From: Ruminococcus sp. | Lineage (GTDB): Bacteria > Bacillota > Clostridia > Oscillospirales > Ruminococcaceae | Length of the DNA stretch: 64,000 nucleotides | Assembly (NCBI GenBank): GCA_017519415.1 | Contig: JAFWSI010000059.1 | Coordinates: forward strand, 1-64,000 | Direction of reading: 5' to 3' | Shown: positions 1-9,345 of the stretch, in pieces | Layout: each line of letters opens with the position of its first letter | Numbering within the stretch: position 1 is the first letter of the stretch | Notes under the pieces: model-generated | What the model was told of the DNA's origin: nothing | The model's input: the letters and a program-made list of their open reading frames with translations, nothing else | The model's database searches: none | Made by a program: the position numbers and the translations under genes

Positions 1-3000
1 ATCGTTGAGGGCTGGGGCGACTGGAGACCACCCGGAAATGACGGCGAGAACAAGGGTACGGTTACTCTGAACGGCAATACCTACGATATCAGGAAGACCA
101 TGCGCTACAACCAGCCTTCGCTGGACGGTACAGCAACCTTCCCGCAGTACTGGAGCGTTCGTCAGAGAAGCGGTTCCCAGAACAACACAACAAACTACAT
201 GAAGGGCACCATCGACGTATCCAAGCACTTTGATGCATGGAGCAAGTCGGGTCTCGACATGTCCGGTACACTTTATGAGGTATCACTCAACATCGAGGGA
301 TACAGATCCAACGGTTCCGCTAACGTAAAGAGCGTTAACGTTACAAGCGAAAAGCCTGACGAGACCACGACAAGCGGCGGCGGCGGTGGCGGCAGCCAGA
401 CTGTTACACAGCCCGATCCCGACTCAAACGGAAATTACTGGGTAAGTGATTTCGAGTCAGGCGCAGGCGACTGGGTAGGCAGAGGCCAGGCTTCGGTTGC
501 TACAGATTCATCCGATTACTATGACGGCAAGAGCTCGCTCTATGTAAGCGGAAGAGGCGATAACTGGCACGGTGCTGCTATCCCGCTCAGTTCATCGACA
601 TTTGTACCCGGCGGTACATACAGCTTCAGCGCAGCAGTTCTCCAGAAGAGCGGCGGTTCGGCTGAGATGAAGATGACAATGCAGGTAGAGGGCAGCAGCG
701 GCACGGACTACGTTGAGGTAGACCTTGTAACTGCAAAGAGCGGCGAATGGACAAAGCTGGAGAATACCTCCTTCACAATTCCTTCGGACGCAACATCATG
801 CACACTCTACGTTGAGTCACCCGACAGCCTTACAGATTTCTATCTTGACAATGTTCAGGCTTCAAAGTCAGGCGTTAAGTCGTCTGTTGAGACCGGCAAG
901 GGCACTGTAAGCGAGGGCACACCTCAGGGTACAGGCCAGGGCACAGGTCAGGGCACTGCTGTCGGCGGCGTAGCTGCACACCAGAACAAGAACTACACCT
1001 ATGATAAGGGCGGCACAGGCTTCAAGGATTACATGGGTCCCTACTTCAGACTCGGTACATCCGTAAGTGGTTATGAGATCACAGACGGAAGCGCACAGGC
1101 CTTCATCAAGAAGAACTTCAACTCACTCACCTGTGAGAACGAAATGAAGCCCGACGCTATAGTTGCAGGCGTAAGCGGAGATAACATCAACGTAAGCCTC
1201 AACAGCGCAGGCAATATACTCAAGTTTGCACAGCAGAACGGTATCGGAATGCGTGGTCATACCTTCGTATGGTATTCGCAGACTCCCGGTTCTATCTTCA
1301 ACGGTGCAAATGCGAGCACAATGAACAAGCGTCTTGAGAGCATGATCAAGAATACCTTCAGTGCTATCAAGTCACAGTATCCTAACCTCACATTCCACTC
1401 ATACGACGTATGTAACGAGCTCTTCGTTAACGACGGCGGCGGAATGAGACCCAGCTACAACTCCAACTGGGTTAAGACATACGGCGAAGGCAACTCTGAG
1501 TTCGTAGTAAACGCATTCAAGTATGCAAGACAGTATGCACCCAAGGAGACAAAGCTTTATCTGAACGACTACAACGAGTATATGTCCGCAAAGACAAACG
1601 ACCTCGTTAACATGGCAAAGACAGTCATGAAGGAAGGCGACTACATCGACGGTATCGGAATGCAGTCACACCTTGACTCAAGGTATCCTTCAGCAAGCGA
1701 GTACGAGACAGCACTCAAGAAGTTTGAGTCACTCGGTCTCGACGTTCAGGTAACAGAGCTTGATATTACAAACAGCACAGGCACAAACGGTCAGCTGTAT
1801 CCTCAGATCTTTGAGGTAATAATGAAGCACGCAAAGAACATCTCATGCGTAACCCTCTGGGGTACAACAGATGAGAGAAGCTGGAGATACCGTGAAAACG
1901 GCGGCTCACCGCTCCCGTTCAGCAACTACCAGCCCAAGAGCTTCTATCAGAACATCATCAACCTCACAAAGACTATCGATCCTCCGCAGCCCGATACAAC
2001 AACTACTACAACCACAACTACAACAACTACGACCACAACGGCTGCTCCTACAACTACAACCACAACTGTAAAGCTTGAGGACAAGGTTTCAAAGTGGGGC
2101 GATGCTAACGTTGATACTGCTGTTGACATGGGCGACGCTGTAATAATCATGCAGTCTATTGCTAATCCCAACAAGTATAAGCTCACAGAGCAGGGCAGAT
2201 ACAACGCAGACGTTAACCAGGCTGGCAACGGCGTTACAAGTGCTGATGCTACATCTATCCAGAAGTATCTCTTAGGCGCAATAAACAAACTGCCTGAGAG
2301 CTATGCCAGTACTACAGTAGTTACACCTCCTGCAAGTACGACAACTACTAAGGTAGTAACAACCACACAGCAGATCGTTACTACAACAGTACAGAAGAAT
2401 CTGCTTAATAATTCATTCGATTCAAGCGCAGAGAGCTGGGAAGGCAGAGGCAATGCTTCTGTTGCAGTAAGCGACGACAGCTACTACTCAGGCAAATCCC
2501 TGTATGTTTCAGGCAGAGGCGCAGAGTGGCACGGTGCCGCTATAACTCTCGGTTCAGAGTTCAAGGCTGGTTCAGCATACAGCTTCAGCGCTGCTGTTCT
2601 TCAGCAGTCAGGCAAGTCGGCTACATTCCAGCTTTCACTCCAGCAGGGCAGCGGAAACGATGCAACCTATACATCTATCGCTAAGGCAGAGTGTAAGGAC
2701 GGCGAGTGGACAAAGCTTGAGAATACTTCATTCACTATCCCCGACAATTCAGGCGATATGATTCTCTACGTAGAGACTATCCAGGATTCAGGCGATACAA
2801 TGAACTTCTACCTTGACAACGTTCTCGTTGCTACAGAGGGCACAAAGTCTTCAGTAGTTACAGGACAGGGTCATGTAGGCGAACCTCCTCAGAGCTCAAC
2901 TCCCGGACTCCAGCCCGGCAAGAAGTACTGCGCAATCTCATTCGATGACGGCGCTTCAGCTCAGAGCACATCAGATCCCGGTTACAGAATCATAAACGCT

Positions 3001-3543
3001 CTTGCTGAGAACGGCATGACAGCTACATTCTTCAACGTAGGAAGCTGGATCAAGACAAATCAGCAGATCCAGTATGAGTACGAAAAAGGCATGGAAGTTG
3101 CAAACCATACACAGTCACATCCTCACCTCACTTCTCTTGGTTCTTCTCAGATCAGAAGTGAGTGGGAGCAGTGCAACAGCAAGCTCAAGAGCATTATCAA
3201 CACTGAGCCTTCACACCTCATGAGATTACCTTATCTCGAGAGCAACGGAACAGTTCAGTCTGCACTTTACGATATTCCGCTCATAAGCTGTGCAATCGAT
3301 ACAAAGGACTGGAACAACGCTTCCACAAACGACATCGTTAATACGATCAAGCAGGCTGCACAGAGCGGACAGCTCGAGGGTGCTATAGTACTCTGTCACG
3401 AGAACTACGCTACAACAGCAGCAGCTATGGAGCAGGTTCTTCCTTGGCTCGCACAGAACGGTTACCAGAACGTAAATATCTCTGATATGGCTCAGGCACA
3501 CGGCAAGACTCTTGCAGGCGGCCAGGTTCATACAAGAGCATAA
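1..3543 (+). CDS. Cellulosomal xylanase/esterase, GH11-CBM22-GH10-dockerin-CBM22-CE4 (5' end missing)
   Basis: Secreted enzyme that cuts the xylan backbone and removes acetyl groups, docking onto a cellulosome scaffoldin. The frame is open from base 1, so 1,180 residues are visible and the signal peptide lies outside. In window codon numbers: end of a GH11 xylanase (1-115; acid/base Glu99 in IEGY, nucleophile just upstream of the window), Gly/Ser linker, CBM22 (143-295), GH10 xylanase (341-659; acid/base Glu473 in CNELF, nucleophile Glu586 in VTELDI), Thr-rich linker, type I dockerin with two calcium-binding repeats (697-767), second CBM22 (801-955), and CE4 deacetylase (976-1177; SFDDG, HTQSHPHL, RLPY, DTKDW, LCHE). 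The two CBM22 copies resemble each other closely. Such architectures are known from Ruminococcus flavefaciens; substrate details are inferred from family. Confidence 0.95.
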   Translation: MVEGWGDWRPPGNDGENKGTVTLNGNTYDIRKTMRYNQPSLDGTATFPQYWSVRQRSGSQNNTTNYMKGTIDVSKHFDAWSKSGLDMSGTLYEVSLNIEGYRSNGSANVKSVNVTSEKPDETTTSGGGGGGSQTVTQPDPDSNGNYWVSDFESGAGDWVGRGQASVATDSSDYYDGKSSLYVSGRGDNWHGAAIPLSSSTFVPGGTYSFSAAVLQKSGGSAEMKMTMQVEGSSGTDYVEVDLVTAKSGEWTKLENTSFTIPSDATSCTLYVESPDSLTDFYLDNVQASKSGVKSSVETGKGTVSEGTPQGTGQGTGQGTAVGGVAAHQNKNYTYDKGGTGFKDYMGPYFRLGTSVSGYEITDGSAQAFIKKNFNSLTCENEMKPDAIVAGVSGDNINVSLNSAGNILKFAQQNGIGMRGHTFVWYSQTPGSIFNGANASTMNKRLESMIKNTFSAIKSQYPNLTFHSYDVCNELFVNDGGGMRPSYNSNWVKTYGEGNSEFVVNAFKYARQYAPKETKLYLNDYNEYMSAKTNDLVNMAKTVMKEGDYIDGIGMQSHLDSRYPSASEYETALKKFESLGLDVQVTELDITNSTGTNGQLYPQIFEVIMKHAKNISCVTLWGTTDERSWRYRENGGSPLPFSNYQPKSFYQNIINLTKTIDPPQPDTTTTTTTTTTTTTTTAAPTTTTTTVKLEDKVSKWGDANVDTAVDMGDAVIIMQSIANPNKYKLTEQGRYNADVNQAGNGVTSADATSIQKYLLGAINKLPESYASTTVVTPPASTTTTKVVTTTQQIVTTTVQKNLLNNSFDSSAESWEGRGNASVAVSDDSYYSGKSLYVSGRGAEWHGAAITLGSEFKAGSAYSFSAAVLQQSGKSATFQLSLQQGSGNDATYTSIAKAECKDGEWTKLENTSFTIPDNSGDMILYVETIQDSGDTMNFYLDNVLVATEGTKSSVVTGQGHVGEPPQSSTPGLQPGKKYCAISFDDGASAQSTSDPGYRIINALAENGMTATFFNVGSWIKTNQQIQYEYEKGMEVANHTQSHPHLTSLGSSQIRSEWEQCNSKLKSIINTEPSHLMRLPYLESNGTVQSALYDIPLISCAIDTKDWNNASTNDIVNTIKQAAQSGQLEGAIVLCHENYATTAAAMEQVLPWLAQNGYQNVNISDMAQAHGKTLAGGQVHTRA

Positions 3544-3570
3544 TCCAAGTTACTGGGAATTAAAAACAAC

Positions 3571-3599
3571 GTGCCGATTACCGGATCGGTGGTCGGCAC
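3571..3599 (+). terminator. Hairpin downstream of the xylanase gene
   Basis: GTGCCGA (3571-3577) pairs with TCGGCAC (3593-3599), and an inner ACCG/CGGT stem lies between them. It starts 28 bases after the stop codon. The following tract is AT-rich but not a clean T-run, so termination is likely rather than certain. Confidence 0.6.
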
Positions 3600-3747
3600 C
3601 ATTAATTAAGATTTCTCCAAATTTTAATATCCCCTGAAAGGCAGTCGATGAAAATCGGCTGTCTTTTCATATTGTGGAAAATATGATACAATAAATGTGA
3701 CCAATATATACTCCATGACGTGTTTATAGTGAAAGGAGCTGATGAAG

Positions 3748-4221
3748 ATGCAAAAATGCGGCTGCGCTCGCGAGGCGGTCGAAAAATACGGCGATATGCT
3801 GTACAGGATATGCCTGCTTTCTTTGAGAAACACTGCCGACGCAGAGGACGTTGTACAGGAGACATTCATAAAATACGTTCAGAAGTCCCCTGATTGCAAT
3901 GACAGTGGGCACGAGAAGGCATGGCTAATCACTGTAGCTACGAATAAATGCAGAGATATGCTCCGTTACCGGTCACGGCATATGACCGAGAGTGAGGAGC
4001 TCCTCAACAGCTATGCGGTGGAGAAGGAGGACAGCGGTATCCTCGAGGCTCTTATGGAGCTCAAGGACAAATACAGGATAATACTTACTCTTCACTACGT
4101 TGAGGGCTATAAGACGGAAGAAATAGCGGAGCTTACGGGAATAAGCCCTTCGGCGGTTAAAATGCGTCTGTCAAGAGGCAGGAAGCTGCTAAGGGAAAAA
4201 TACAGAAAGGAGTATATGTAA
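3748..4221 (+). CDS. ECF-type RNA polymerase sigma factor
   Basis: Alternative sigma factor of the extracytoplasmic-function class, about 157 residues, the usual size. Region 2 shows the DAEDVVQETF motif that contacts core polymerase and the -10 element. Region 4 near the C-terminus has the helix-turn-helix (YKTEEIAELTGISPSAVKMR) that reads the -35. The ribosome site GAAAGGAG (3731-3738) is 9 bases from the ATG at 3748 and only 3 from an in-frame ATG at 3742, so 3748 is preferred. The next gene begins one base after its stop and encodes a single-span membrane protein, the usual anti-sigma arrangement. Position just after a xylanase gene suggests, but does not prove, a role in sensing polysaccharide. 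Confidence 0.9.
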   Translation: MQKCGCAREAVEKYGDMLYRICLLSLRNTADAEDVVQETFIKYVQKSPDCNDSGHEKAWLITVATNKCRDMLRYRSRHMTESEELLNSYAVEKEDSGILEALMELKDKYRIILTLHYVEGYKTEEIAELTGISPSAVKMRLSRGRKLLREKYRKEYM

Positions 4222-4222
4222 T

Positions 4223-6142
4223 ATGGATAAGAAGCTTAAAAAAGCTGCCGACAGGATAAAGATGCCTGATGATGTGAAAGAGCGTATCATAAAGGCCTGC
4301 GAGGCTGCAGAGGAAAAGAAGTATGCAGGAGCGGCCGACGACAGCTATACGGAAGTTGTCAGCGGTACCGAGCGGATTGATACGAAAAGAAATATGATCA
4401 GGATCGTCAGCGCCATTGCAGCCTGTGCTGTACTGATAAGCGGCCTCGGAGCTACGGGAGTTCTCCTCCACAGGCAGCGCAGCAGTCAGACGACAGGCTC
4501 CGGGGCAGTTGACGACGCTTCATGCAGGAGCTGTCCCTTTGGTGACTTCACAGCGTTTGAATACAAGTTTGACGGTGGAGACGGCAAGTACGGCAATTAT
4601 TCAGCCGAGACCTACGCAAAGCTCTCCGACTTCCTCAATAAGTTCAACTGGGGCAGCGAGCTGACAGAATACGAGACAAGAACGGAAGAGCAGGACGCAA
4701 AGGTATACCATATCAAGTGGACAAGAGGCGATACACCGCCGATTGATTGCGATATCTATATTTCTGTTGACGGCTTTGTGAACTATCAGGAGAGCATGAT
4801 GGGCTTTGAGTCAGGCGCTATGGAGAATATAGGCAGCAAGTGCTACAAGATAGACTTAGATGCCTTTGACAGGGGAGTACAGGAAATTCTGGCTCAGGCA
4901 GACGCTCCAACACCATTCGGCGATTTCAGCAAGCTCGATTATATTCTTAATGCAAATGACGCCAAATACGGTGAGCTTTCAGATGATGTCCGTGCAAATC
5001 TTTCTGATTTCCTTAATAACTTCAACTGGGGCGAAGAGATATCTGATGACCAGCTTTCAGAAGAAGAGAAGAATCGATCACAAATGAATCTTCATAGTCT
5101 TGAATGGAGAAGCGAGGATAAAAATTACGGTCTTGCCGTTATGGAGATAGGATATGCAGTTTATAACGTACAAAAGGTTACCAATGTGAAAGGATACGGA
5201 GAGGTCCTTGAACCCGAATCCGTACAGCTTTACCGTGTTGATTATGAAGCCTTTGACAGAGGCATACAGGCGGTATTGAATAACGAGCCGCTCGAAAAGG
5301 AGCTTAGCAAATGCGAAGATTCGCCATTTGCGGATATTCTTTCACAGTCTTTCCTTGCAGCTCCTTTCGCTATCGAAAATGTTGAAATGACAGCCGAGCA
5401 GCGAAACAATATATGCAGTATATTCGATTCTCAGACATGGTATGAATTTGACGGCAGAGGCGAGTATTTCGGCTGGATAATCACTCCTAACAGAAACAAC
5501 TTTACCATTACCTGCAATAACGGTTCAAGTGTTGACGTTATTTCCGTGAAATACCCTGATATTGCCTGCATTTACAGCAGAACCTACGACGAAAACGGCT
5601 ATATCACCGAAGATGACTGGAGGTTCTACAAGTGCGGTAATAAGAATATTTGCGCCGAGCTTGCAGAGGTATTCGGTTCTGACCTCGGATTCAGAGATGT
5701 GGATATTGAGGAAGAGCAGTTCGTTGATCCTGCTTTAGACACAGAAAAGAATATCCTCGATGTTGTTCATGATAAGAGCTATAGCTTCACCCGCAATTAC
5801 TGGAAGGGCGATGAGTGGATGGCTGACGATCTGACAGCAGAGCAGAAACAGCAGCTTATAAGCTTCTTTGAGACATATGAGCTGAAGGACGAAGACCTTG
5901 TTCCCGATATGTGGAAGGGCTACGGATCGGAAGAGTTTGAAGAATTGTTCGGCAGCTCAATAATTATGATCTCGAGTGAAGAGTGCGTTGAAAAGGATAT
6001 ATCTGTATCTGAGGACATGCAGTATATCGCGCTTTATTCACCGTCGCACTACAACGGGCACGGCTATGACACAAGATTCTACAGACTCCATGACGCAGAA
6101 AATATAAAAGACATATATAATATTATCAACGGGATAGAATAA
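4223..6142 (+). CDS. Membrane anti-sigma factor-like protein with repeated extracellular modules
   Basis: Probable partner of the preceding ECF sigma factor. The protein has 639 residues: a basic cytoplasmic part (1-55), one membrane span at about 58-80 (IVSAIAACAVLISGLGATGV), and a large acidic outer region. The outer region carries at least two clearly related units of about 120 residues. Each starts with an FGDF motif, contains a KYG motif, and has LSDFLN(K/N)FNWG; more diverged relatives may follow (SPFADI and LTAEQKQQLISFFETY). No zinc-binding anti-sigma HxxxCxxC motif is evident. It begins one base after the sigma stop with AAAGGAG 10 bases upstream. The anti-sigma role is inferred from topology and coupling; the outer repeats are not a family I recognise. 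Confidence 0.75.
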   Translation: MDKKLKKAADRIKMPDDVKERIIKACEAAEEKKYAGAADDSYTEVVSGTERIDTKRNMIRIVSAIAACAVLISGLGATGVLLHRQRSSQTTGSGAVDDASCRSCPFGDFTAFEYKFDGGDGKYGNYSAETYAKLSDFLNKFNWGSELTEYETRTEEQDAKVYHIKWTRGDTPPIDCDIYISVDGFVNYQESMMGFESGAMENIGSKCYKIDLDAFDRGVQEILAQADAPTPFGDFSKLDYILNANDAKYGELSDDVRANLSDFLNNFNWGEEISDDQLSEEEKNRSQMNLHSLEWRSEDKNYGLAVMEIGYAVYNVQKVTNVKGYGEVLEPESVQLYRVDYEAFDRGIQAVLNNEPLEKELSKCEDSPFADILSQSFLAAPFAIENVEMTAEQRNNICSIFDSQTWYEFDGRGEYFGWIITPNRNNFTITCNNGSSVDVISVKYPDIACIYSRTYDENGYITEDDWRFYKCGNKNICAELAEVFGSDLGFRDVDIEEEQFVDPALDTEKNILDVVHDKSYSFTRNYWKGDEWMADDLTAEQKQQLISFFETYELKDEDLVPDMWKGYGSEEFEELFGSSIIMISSEECVEKDISVSEDMQYIALYSPSHYNGHGYDTRFYRLHDAENIKDIYNIINGIE

Positions 6143-6157
6143 AGGAAATAAAAATAA

Positions 6158-6185
6158 AGACCGCACATCGTAAGATGTGCGGTCT
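6158..6185. terminator. Bidirectional terminator between the anti-sigma and AraC genes
   Basis: Twelve-base perfect stem AGACCGCACATC / GATGTGCGGTCT with a GTAA loop, flanked by A-rich sequence on the left and T-rich on the right. It can serve both convergent genes. Confidence 0.85.
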
Positions 6186-6189
6186 GCTT

Positions 6190-7050
6190 TTATCTCAGTG
6201 CATATAATTTCTTGAAATCCGTAGGTGTGCAGTGCTTTATCTCCTTGAATATACGGTTGAACGTAGTAAGGCTCTTGAAGCCCGAGCGCATGGCTACGTC
6301 GGTTATCGGTATATTGGGATCAAGGAGCAGAAGCTCCGCTGCCTTTGTGCGCCTTGCGTTTATGTACTGAAGATAGGACATGGAGTTATATTGCTTGAAG
6401 ATACGTGAGAAGTGATACTTGCTGTATCCTGCCACGTCCGCAAGCTGCTCGAGGGAAATATCGTACATATAGTTAGTGTCGATATATTTGAGCACTGTGC
6501 CGAACTTTTCGCTGTACTCGTCGATCTTTTCGTCGTCGCAGTCCATGACGATCTTCTGCTGCTCCAGCTGATACTCTCTGAGAGCCATAAAAAGCTCTAT
6601 GACCTTCATATAGATCTTCACGTCCGCAAGCTCCGAATTGGAGTTGTATAGCGCATGAATATCAAGCATGGTCTTTTTGGCGAGCACATGGAGCTCCTTA
6701 TCCAGATCGGCATTGATGAGTACGGGAGCGTGCATTGAGCGCATAACGGGCTCAAGTGCAGGAACCTCTCCGAGTATACAGTTATCACACTGGAAGATAA
6801 GTCTTCTTCCGGGCATAGCGGGCATACTGTGAAGCTCTCCGGGAGGAACGATAAGAACATCGTTCTCGGGAACAGTATACTCTATGTCGCTTATAGTGAC
6901 AGAGTACTCATTTTTGAGAGGCATGATCAGCTCGACTGCATTATGCCAGTGTACAGGATAAGGCTCGGTTTCAACATTGTCATAGAGCATGGCATACTTC
7001 TTGGTATCATACTCTACGGTCTCGAAGTCACCCGATAGATGTTTTATCAT
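6190..7050 (-). CDS. AraC-family transcriptional regulator with cupin sensor
   Basis: Transcription factor of 286 residues. The N-terminal half (about 20-110) is a cupin-like ligand domain (HWHNAVELIM, VPPGELHSM), the type that usually senses sugars. The C-terminal hundred residues hold two helix-turn-helix motifs (LEQLADVAGYSKYHFSRIFK and ITDVAMRSGFKSLTTFNRIF). The start at 7050 is preceded by a G-rich ribosome site (AGGGGGGG). A minus-strand promoter at 7141-7169 lies about 90 bases upstream. It faces away from the flotillin gene. The effector and targets are unknown. Confidence 0.9.
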   Translation of the reverse strand: MIKHLSGDFETVEYDTKKYAMLYDNVETEPYPVHWHNAVELIMPLKNEYSVTISDIEYTVPENDVLIVPPGELHSMPAMPGRRLIFQCDNCILGEVPALEPVMRSMHAPVLINADLDKELHVLAKKTMLDIHALYNSNSELADVKIYMKVIELFMALREYQLEQQKIVMDCDDEKIDEYSEKFGTVLKYIDTNYMYDISLEQLADVAGYSKYHFSRIFKQYNSMSYLQYINARRTKAAELLLLDPNIPITDVAMRSGFKSLTTFNRIFKEIKHCTPTDFKKLYALR

Positions 7051-7140
7051 TTTAATACCCCCCCTCTGAACCTGATGTAACAGAGGCTGTGACCAAATAT
7101 TGCTATTGGTACTTTTACTTATAACTTAATTACTACTATC

Positions 7141-7169
7141 ATTATAATCTATATGACGTATTTTGTAAA
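7141..7169 (-). promoter_or_regulatory. Promoter of the AraC gene
   Basis: On the minus strand TTTACA (7164-7169) and TATAAT (7141-7146) are separated by 17 bases. Expected transcript start is near 7134, giving a leader of about 85 bases. Confidence 0.75.
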
Positions 7170-7517
7170 TGGTTTTCGGACAACTTTGTGAAAACTATAC
7201 AAAGCAACCAACCAAAATTTGCGCAATATGGAAGTGAGAGCAAAGGCAGTGATTACGTATCAATTACATGGATGTTACATTTGTGCTACAAAGGGACCGC
7301 CCTGTTTTAACGGAGGCAGGACGCTCCGGAATGTTCAAAAACTGTAATCAAACTGTAATAATTAGCCGAAGAGGATAAAAAGGGCACTTTCACATATAGT
7401 CAAGTTCTTCAAACTATATAAAGAGTTCAAATGAACCTATAATTTCAAAATAATCTTCTGTGCATTATGCATAAAAGCCTAATATGGCCTATACCAAGTG
7501 TAAATAACTGTGGCATA
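7170..7517. other. Intergenic region between the AraC and flotillin promoters
   Basis: No gene seen. It holds two direct ACTGTAAT copies exactly 11 bp apart (7341-7348 and 7352-7359), i.e. one helical turn, and a perfect 11-bp palindrome TGCATTATGCA (7461-7471). These are operator-like but unassigned. Confidence 0.4.
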
Positions 7518-7546
7518 TTGACAAAAATAAAAATATGATATATAAT
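7518..7546 (+). promoter_or_regulatory. Promoter of the flotillin gene
   Basis: Perfect consensus TTGACA (7518-7523) and TATAAT (7541-7546) with 17-base spacing. The leader to the flotillin start is about 75 bases. Confidence 0.85.
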
Positions 7547-7628
7547 AACATCATGCAGTCGAAATACGTCGGCTGCATTAAATAATAGTGCTCCGCATAA
7601 GCACATTTTCTATTAAATGGAGGTTTAT

Positions 7629-9203
7629 ATGTTCAACAAAATCAATTTGATGGCTCTTGCGATAGAGGGCATCAACTGGGGCGTTATTGTTCCGATAGCG
7701 ATCGGAATCGCATTATTCCTGCTTATAGTATTCACGGGTTACATAAAGGCTCCCCCGGATACTGCATATATCATCTCGGGTCTGAGAAAGAAGATCATCA
7801 TCGGTAAGGCGAGTATCCGCATACCCTTCTTTGAGCGTGTGGATAAGCTGAAATTACAGCTCATCGCCGTAGATGTAAAGACTTCCAGCGCAGTTCCCAC
7901 AGCGGACTACATCAACATAAACGTTGACGCCAATGTAAACGTTAAGGTCAGCAGCGATCCTCAGCTTATCAAGCTGGGCGCTGAGAACTTCCTCAACAAG
8001 GACACCGCTTACGTTGCAAAGGTGGCAAGAGAGGTGCTTGAGGGTAATATGCGTGAGATCGTTGGTCAGATGTCTCTTGAGGCAATGGTCAACGACCGTA
8101 AGGCTTTCGCTGAGAAGGTACAGGAGAATGCAGCTCCCGACCTTAACAGAATGGGTCTTGAGATCGTATCCTTCAATGTTCAGAACTTCACCGACGATCA
8201 GAACCTTATCGAGAATCTCGGTATAGACAATACCACCAAGATCCAGAAAAAGGCTGCTATCGCACGGGCTGAGTCCGAGAAGGAGATCGAGATCGCAAAG
8301 GCTCAGGCAAAGAAGGAGGCTAACGACGCCAAGATCCTTGCCGAGACAGAGATCGCACAGAAAAACAATGAGCTGGCTATCCGTCAGGCTGAACTGAAGA
8401 AGGAGGCCGACACACAGCTGGCTATCGCAGACGCAGCATACGAGATACAGCGCGAGGAACAGCGTAAGTCCATCGAGGTATCGAAGGCTAACGCCAATAT
8501 CGCCGCTTCCGAAAAGGACGTAGAGCTGAAGGCACGCGAAGCAGAGGTAACTGAAAAGGCTCTCGAGGCTCAGATCAAGAAAAAGGCAGAGGCTGACCGC
8601 TACAAGGCTCAGCAGGAAGCAGACGCCAAGCTCTATCAGCTCAAGAAAGAGGCTGAGGCGGATCGTTTCCAGCGCGAGCAGGAGGCCGAGGCTCAGAAGG
8701 CTGAGGCACAGGCTCAGAAGTTTGCTAAAATGCAGGAGGCTGAGGGTATCGCTGCCGTAGGTAAGGCAGAGGCCGACGCTATCCGCGCAAAGGGTCTTGC
8801 AGAGGCTGAGGGTATCAACGCCAAGGCAGAGGCTATGAAGAAGTACGGCGAGGCTGCTGTGCTTGAAATGTACTTCAAGGCTCTCCCCGAGGTAGTAAAG
8901 AATGCCGCTACACCTCTTGCACAGGTAGATAAGATCACAATGTACGGCGAAGGAAATTCCAGCAAGCTCGTCGGCGACATAATCGGTTCGACGACTAAGA
9001 TAACCGACGGACTCACAGAGGCAACAGGCGTTGACATAAGAGCTCTGCTTGCAGGCTTCCTCGGCGGCAAAATTGCGGCTCCCAGAGCTGCCGCAAATGT
9101 TCAGGCATCGCAGGAATACGAGGGCTATGATGAAAGTGATGATAATGAGTATTACACTGACATCGAGCCGGAGGATGACGGCGGCAATATGCCCGAACTG
9201 TAA
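7629..9203 (+). CDS. floT: Flotillin-like SPFH/band 7 membrane scaffold protein
   Basis: Scaffold of membrane microdomains, 524 residues. An N-terminal hydrophobic segment (about 15-40) anchors it in the membrane; the SPFH/band 7 domain follows (45-210); then a long Ala/Glu/Lys coiled coil with many EAE/AEA repeats (210-420), and a C-terminal region with GEGNSSKLVGDI and an acidic tail. GGAGG (7619-7623) is 5 bases upstream of ATG 7629. An in-frame ATG at 7617 overlaps that ribosome site and is rejected. It stands alone, with its own promoter and terminator; no NfeD partner gene is adjacent. The symbol follows the bacterial FloT/FloA family. Confidence 0.92.
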   Translation: MFNKINLMALAIEGINWGVIVPIAIGIALFLLIVFTGYIKAPPDTAYIISGLRKKIIIGKASIRIPFFERVDKLKLQLIAVDVKTSSAVPTADYININVDANVNVKVSSDPQLIKLGAENFLNKDTAYVAKVAREVLEGNMREIVGQMSLEAMVNDRKAFAEKVQENAAPDLNRMGLEIVSFNVQNFTDDQNLIENLGIDNTTKIQKKAAIARAESEKEIEIAKAQAKKEANDAKILAETEIAQKNNELAIRQAELKKEADTQLAIADAAYEIQREEQRKSIEVSKANANIAASEKDVELKAREAEVTEKALEAQIKKKAEADRYKAQQEADAKLYQLKKEAEADRFQREQEAEAQKAEAQAQKFAKMQEAEGIAAVGKAEADAIRAKGLAEAEGINAKAEAMKKYGEAAVLEMYFKALPEVVKNAATPLAQVDKITMYGEGNSSKLVGDIIGSTTKITDGLTEATGVDIRALLAGFLGGKIAAPRAAANVQASQEYEGYDESDDNEYYTDIEPEDDGGNMPEL

Positions 9204-9219
9204 GATCACAGCACATATG

Positions 9220-9252
9220 CTCCCGGCGATATGCGGTCGCCGGGAGTTTTTT
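9220..9252 (+). terminator. Terminator of the flotillin gene
   Basis: CTCCCGGCGA / TCGCCGGGAG perfect 10-bp stem followed directly by TTTTTT. Confidence 0.9.
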
Positions 9253-9263
9253 GTCTGTTCTCG

Positions 9264-9292
9264 TTGACATCGCAATGCAAAGCCTGTATAAT
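9264..9292 (+). promoter_or_regulatory. Promoter of sbcDC
   Basis: TTGACA (9264-9269), 17-base spacer, TATAAT (9287-9292). It lies just after the flotillin terminator and 54 bases before sbcD. Confidence 0.85.
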
Positions 9293-9345
9293 GAAATTAA
9301 TGTTAGATACGCAGCGTTGTATGGCGCAGGCGGAGGAGGGATACT

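Noticed and set aside
1993..2070. ACA/ACT microsatellite
   Set aside because: It encodes the Thr-rich linker of the xylanase, normal for ruminococcal cellulosomal enzymes.
6190..7050. AraC gene as regulator of the neighbouring anti-sigma unit
   Set aside because: The two are convergent and separated by a strong bidirectional terminator; no shared promoter region links them.
7854..9275. 473-codon minus-strand frame opposite flotillin
   Set aside because: It is an antisense shadow of the repetitive Ala/Glu/Lys coding sequence, with Leu/Ser/Cys-rich product, no ribosome site and no recognisable domain.
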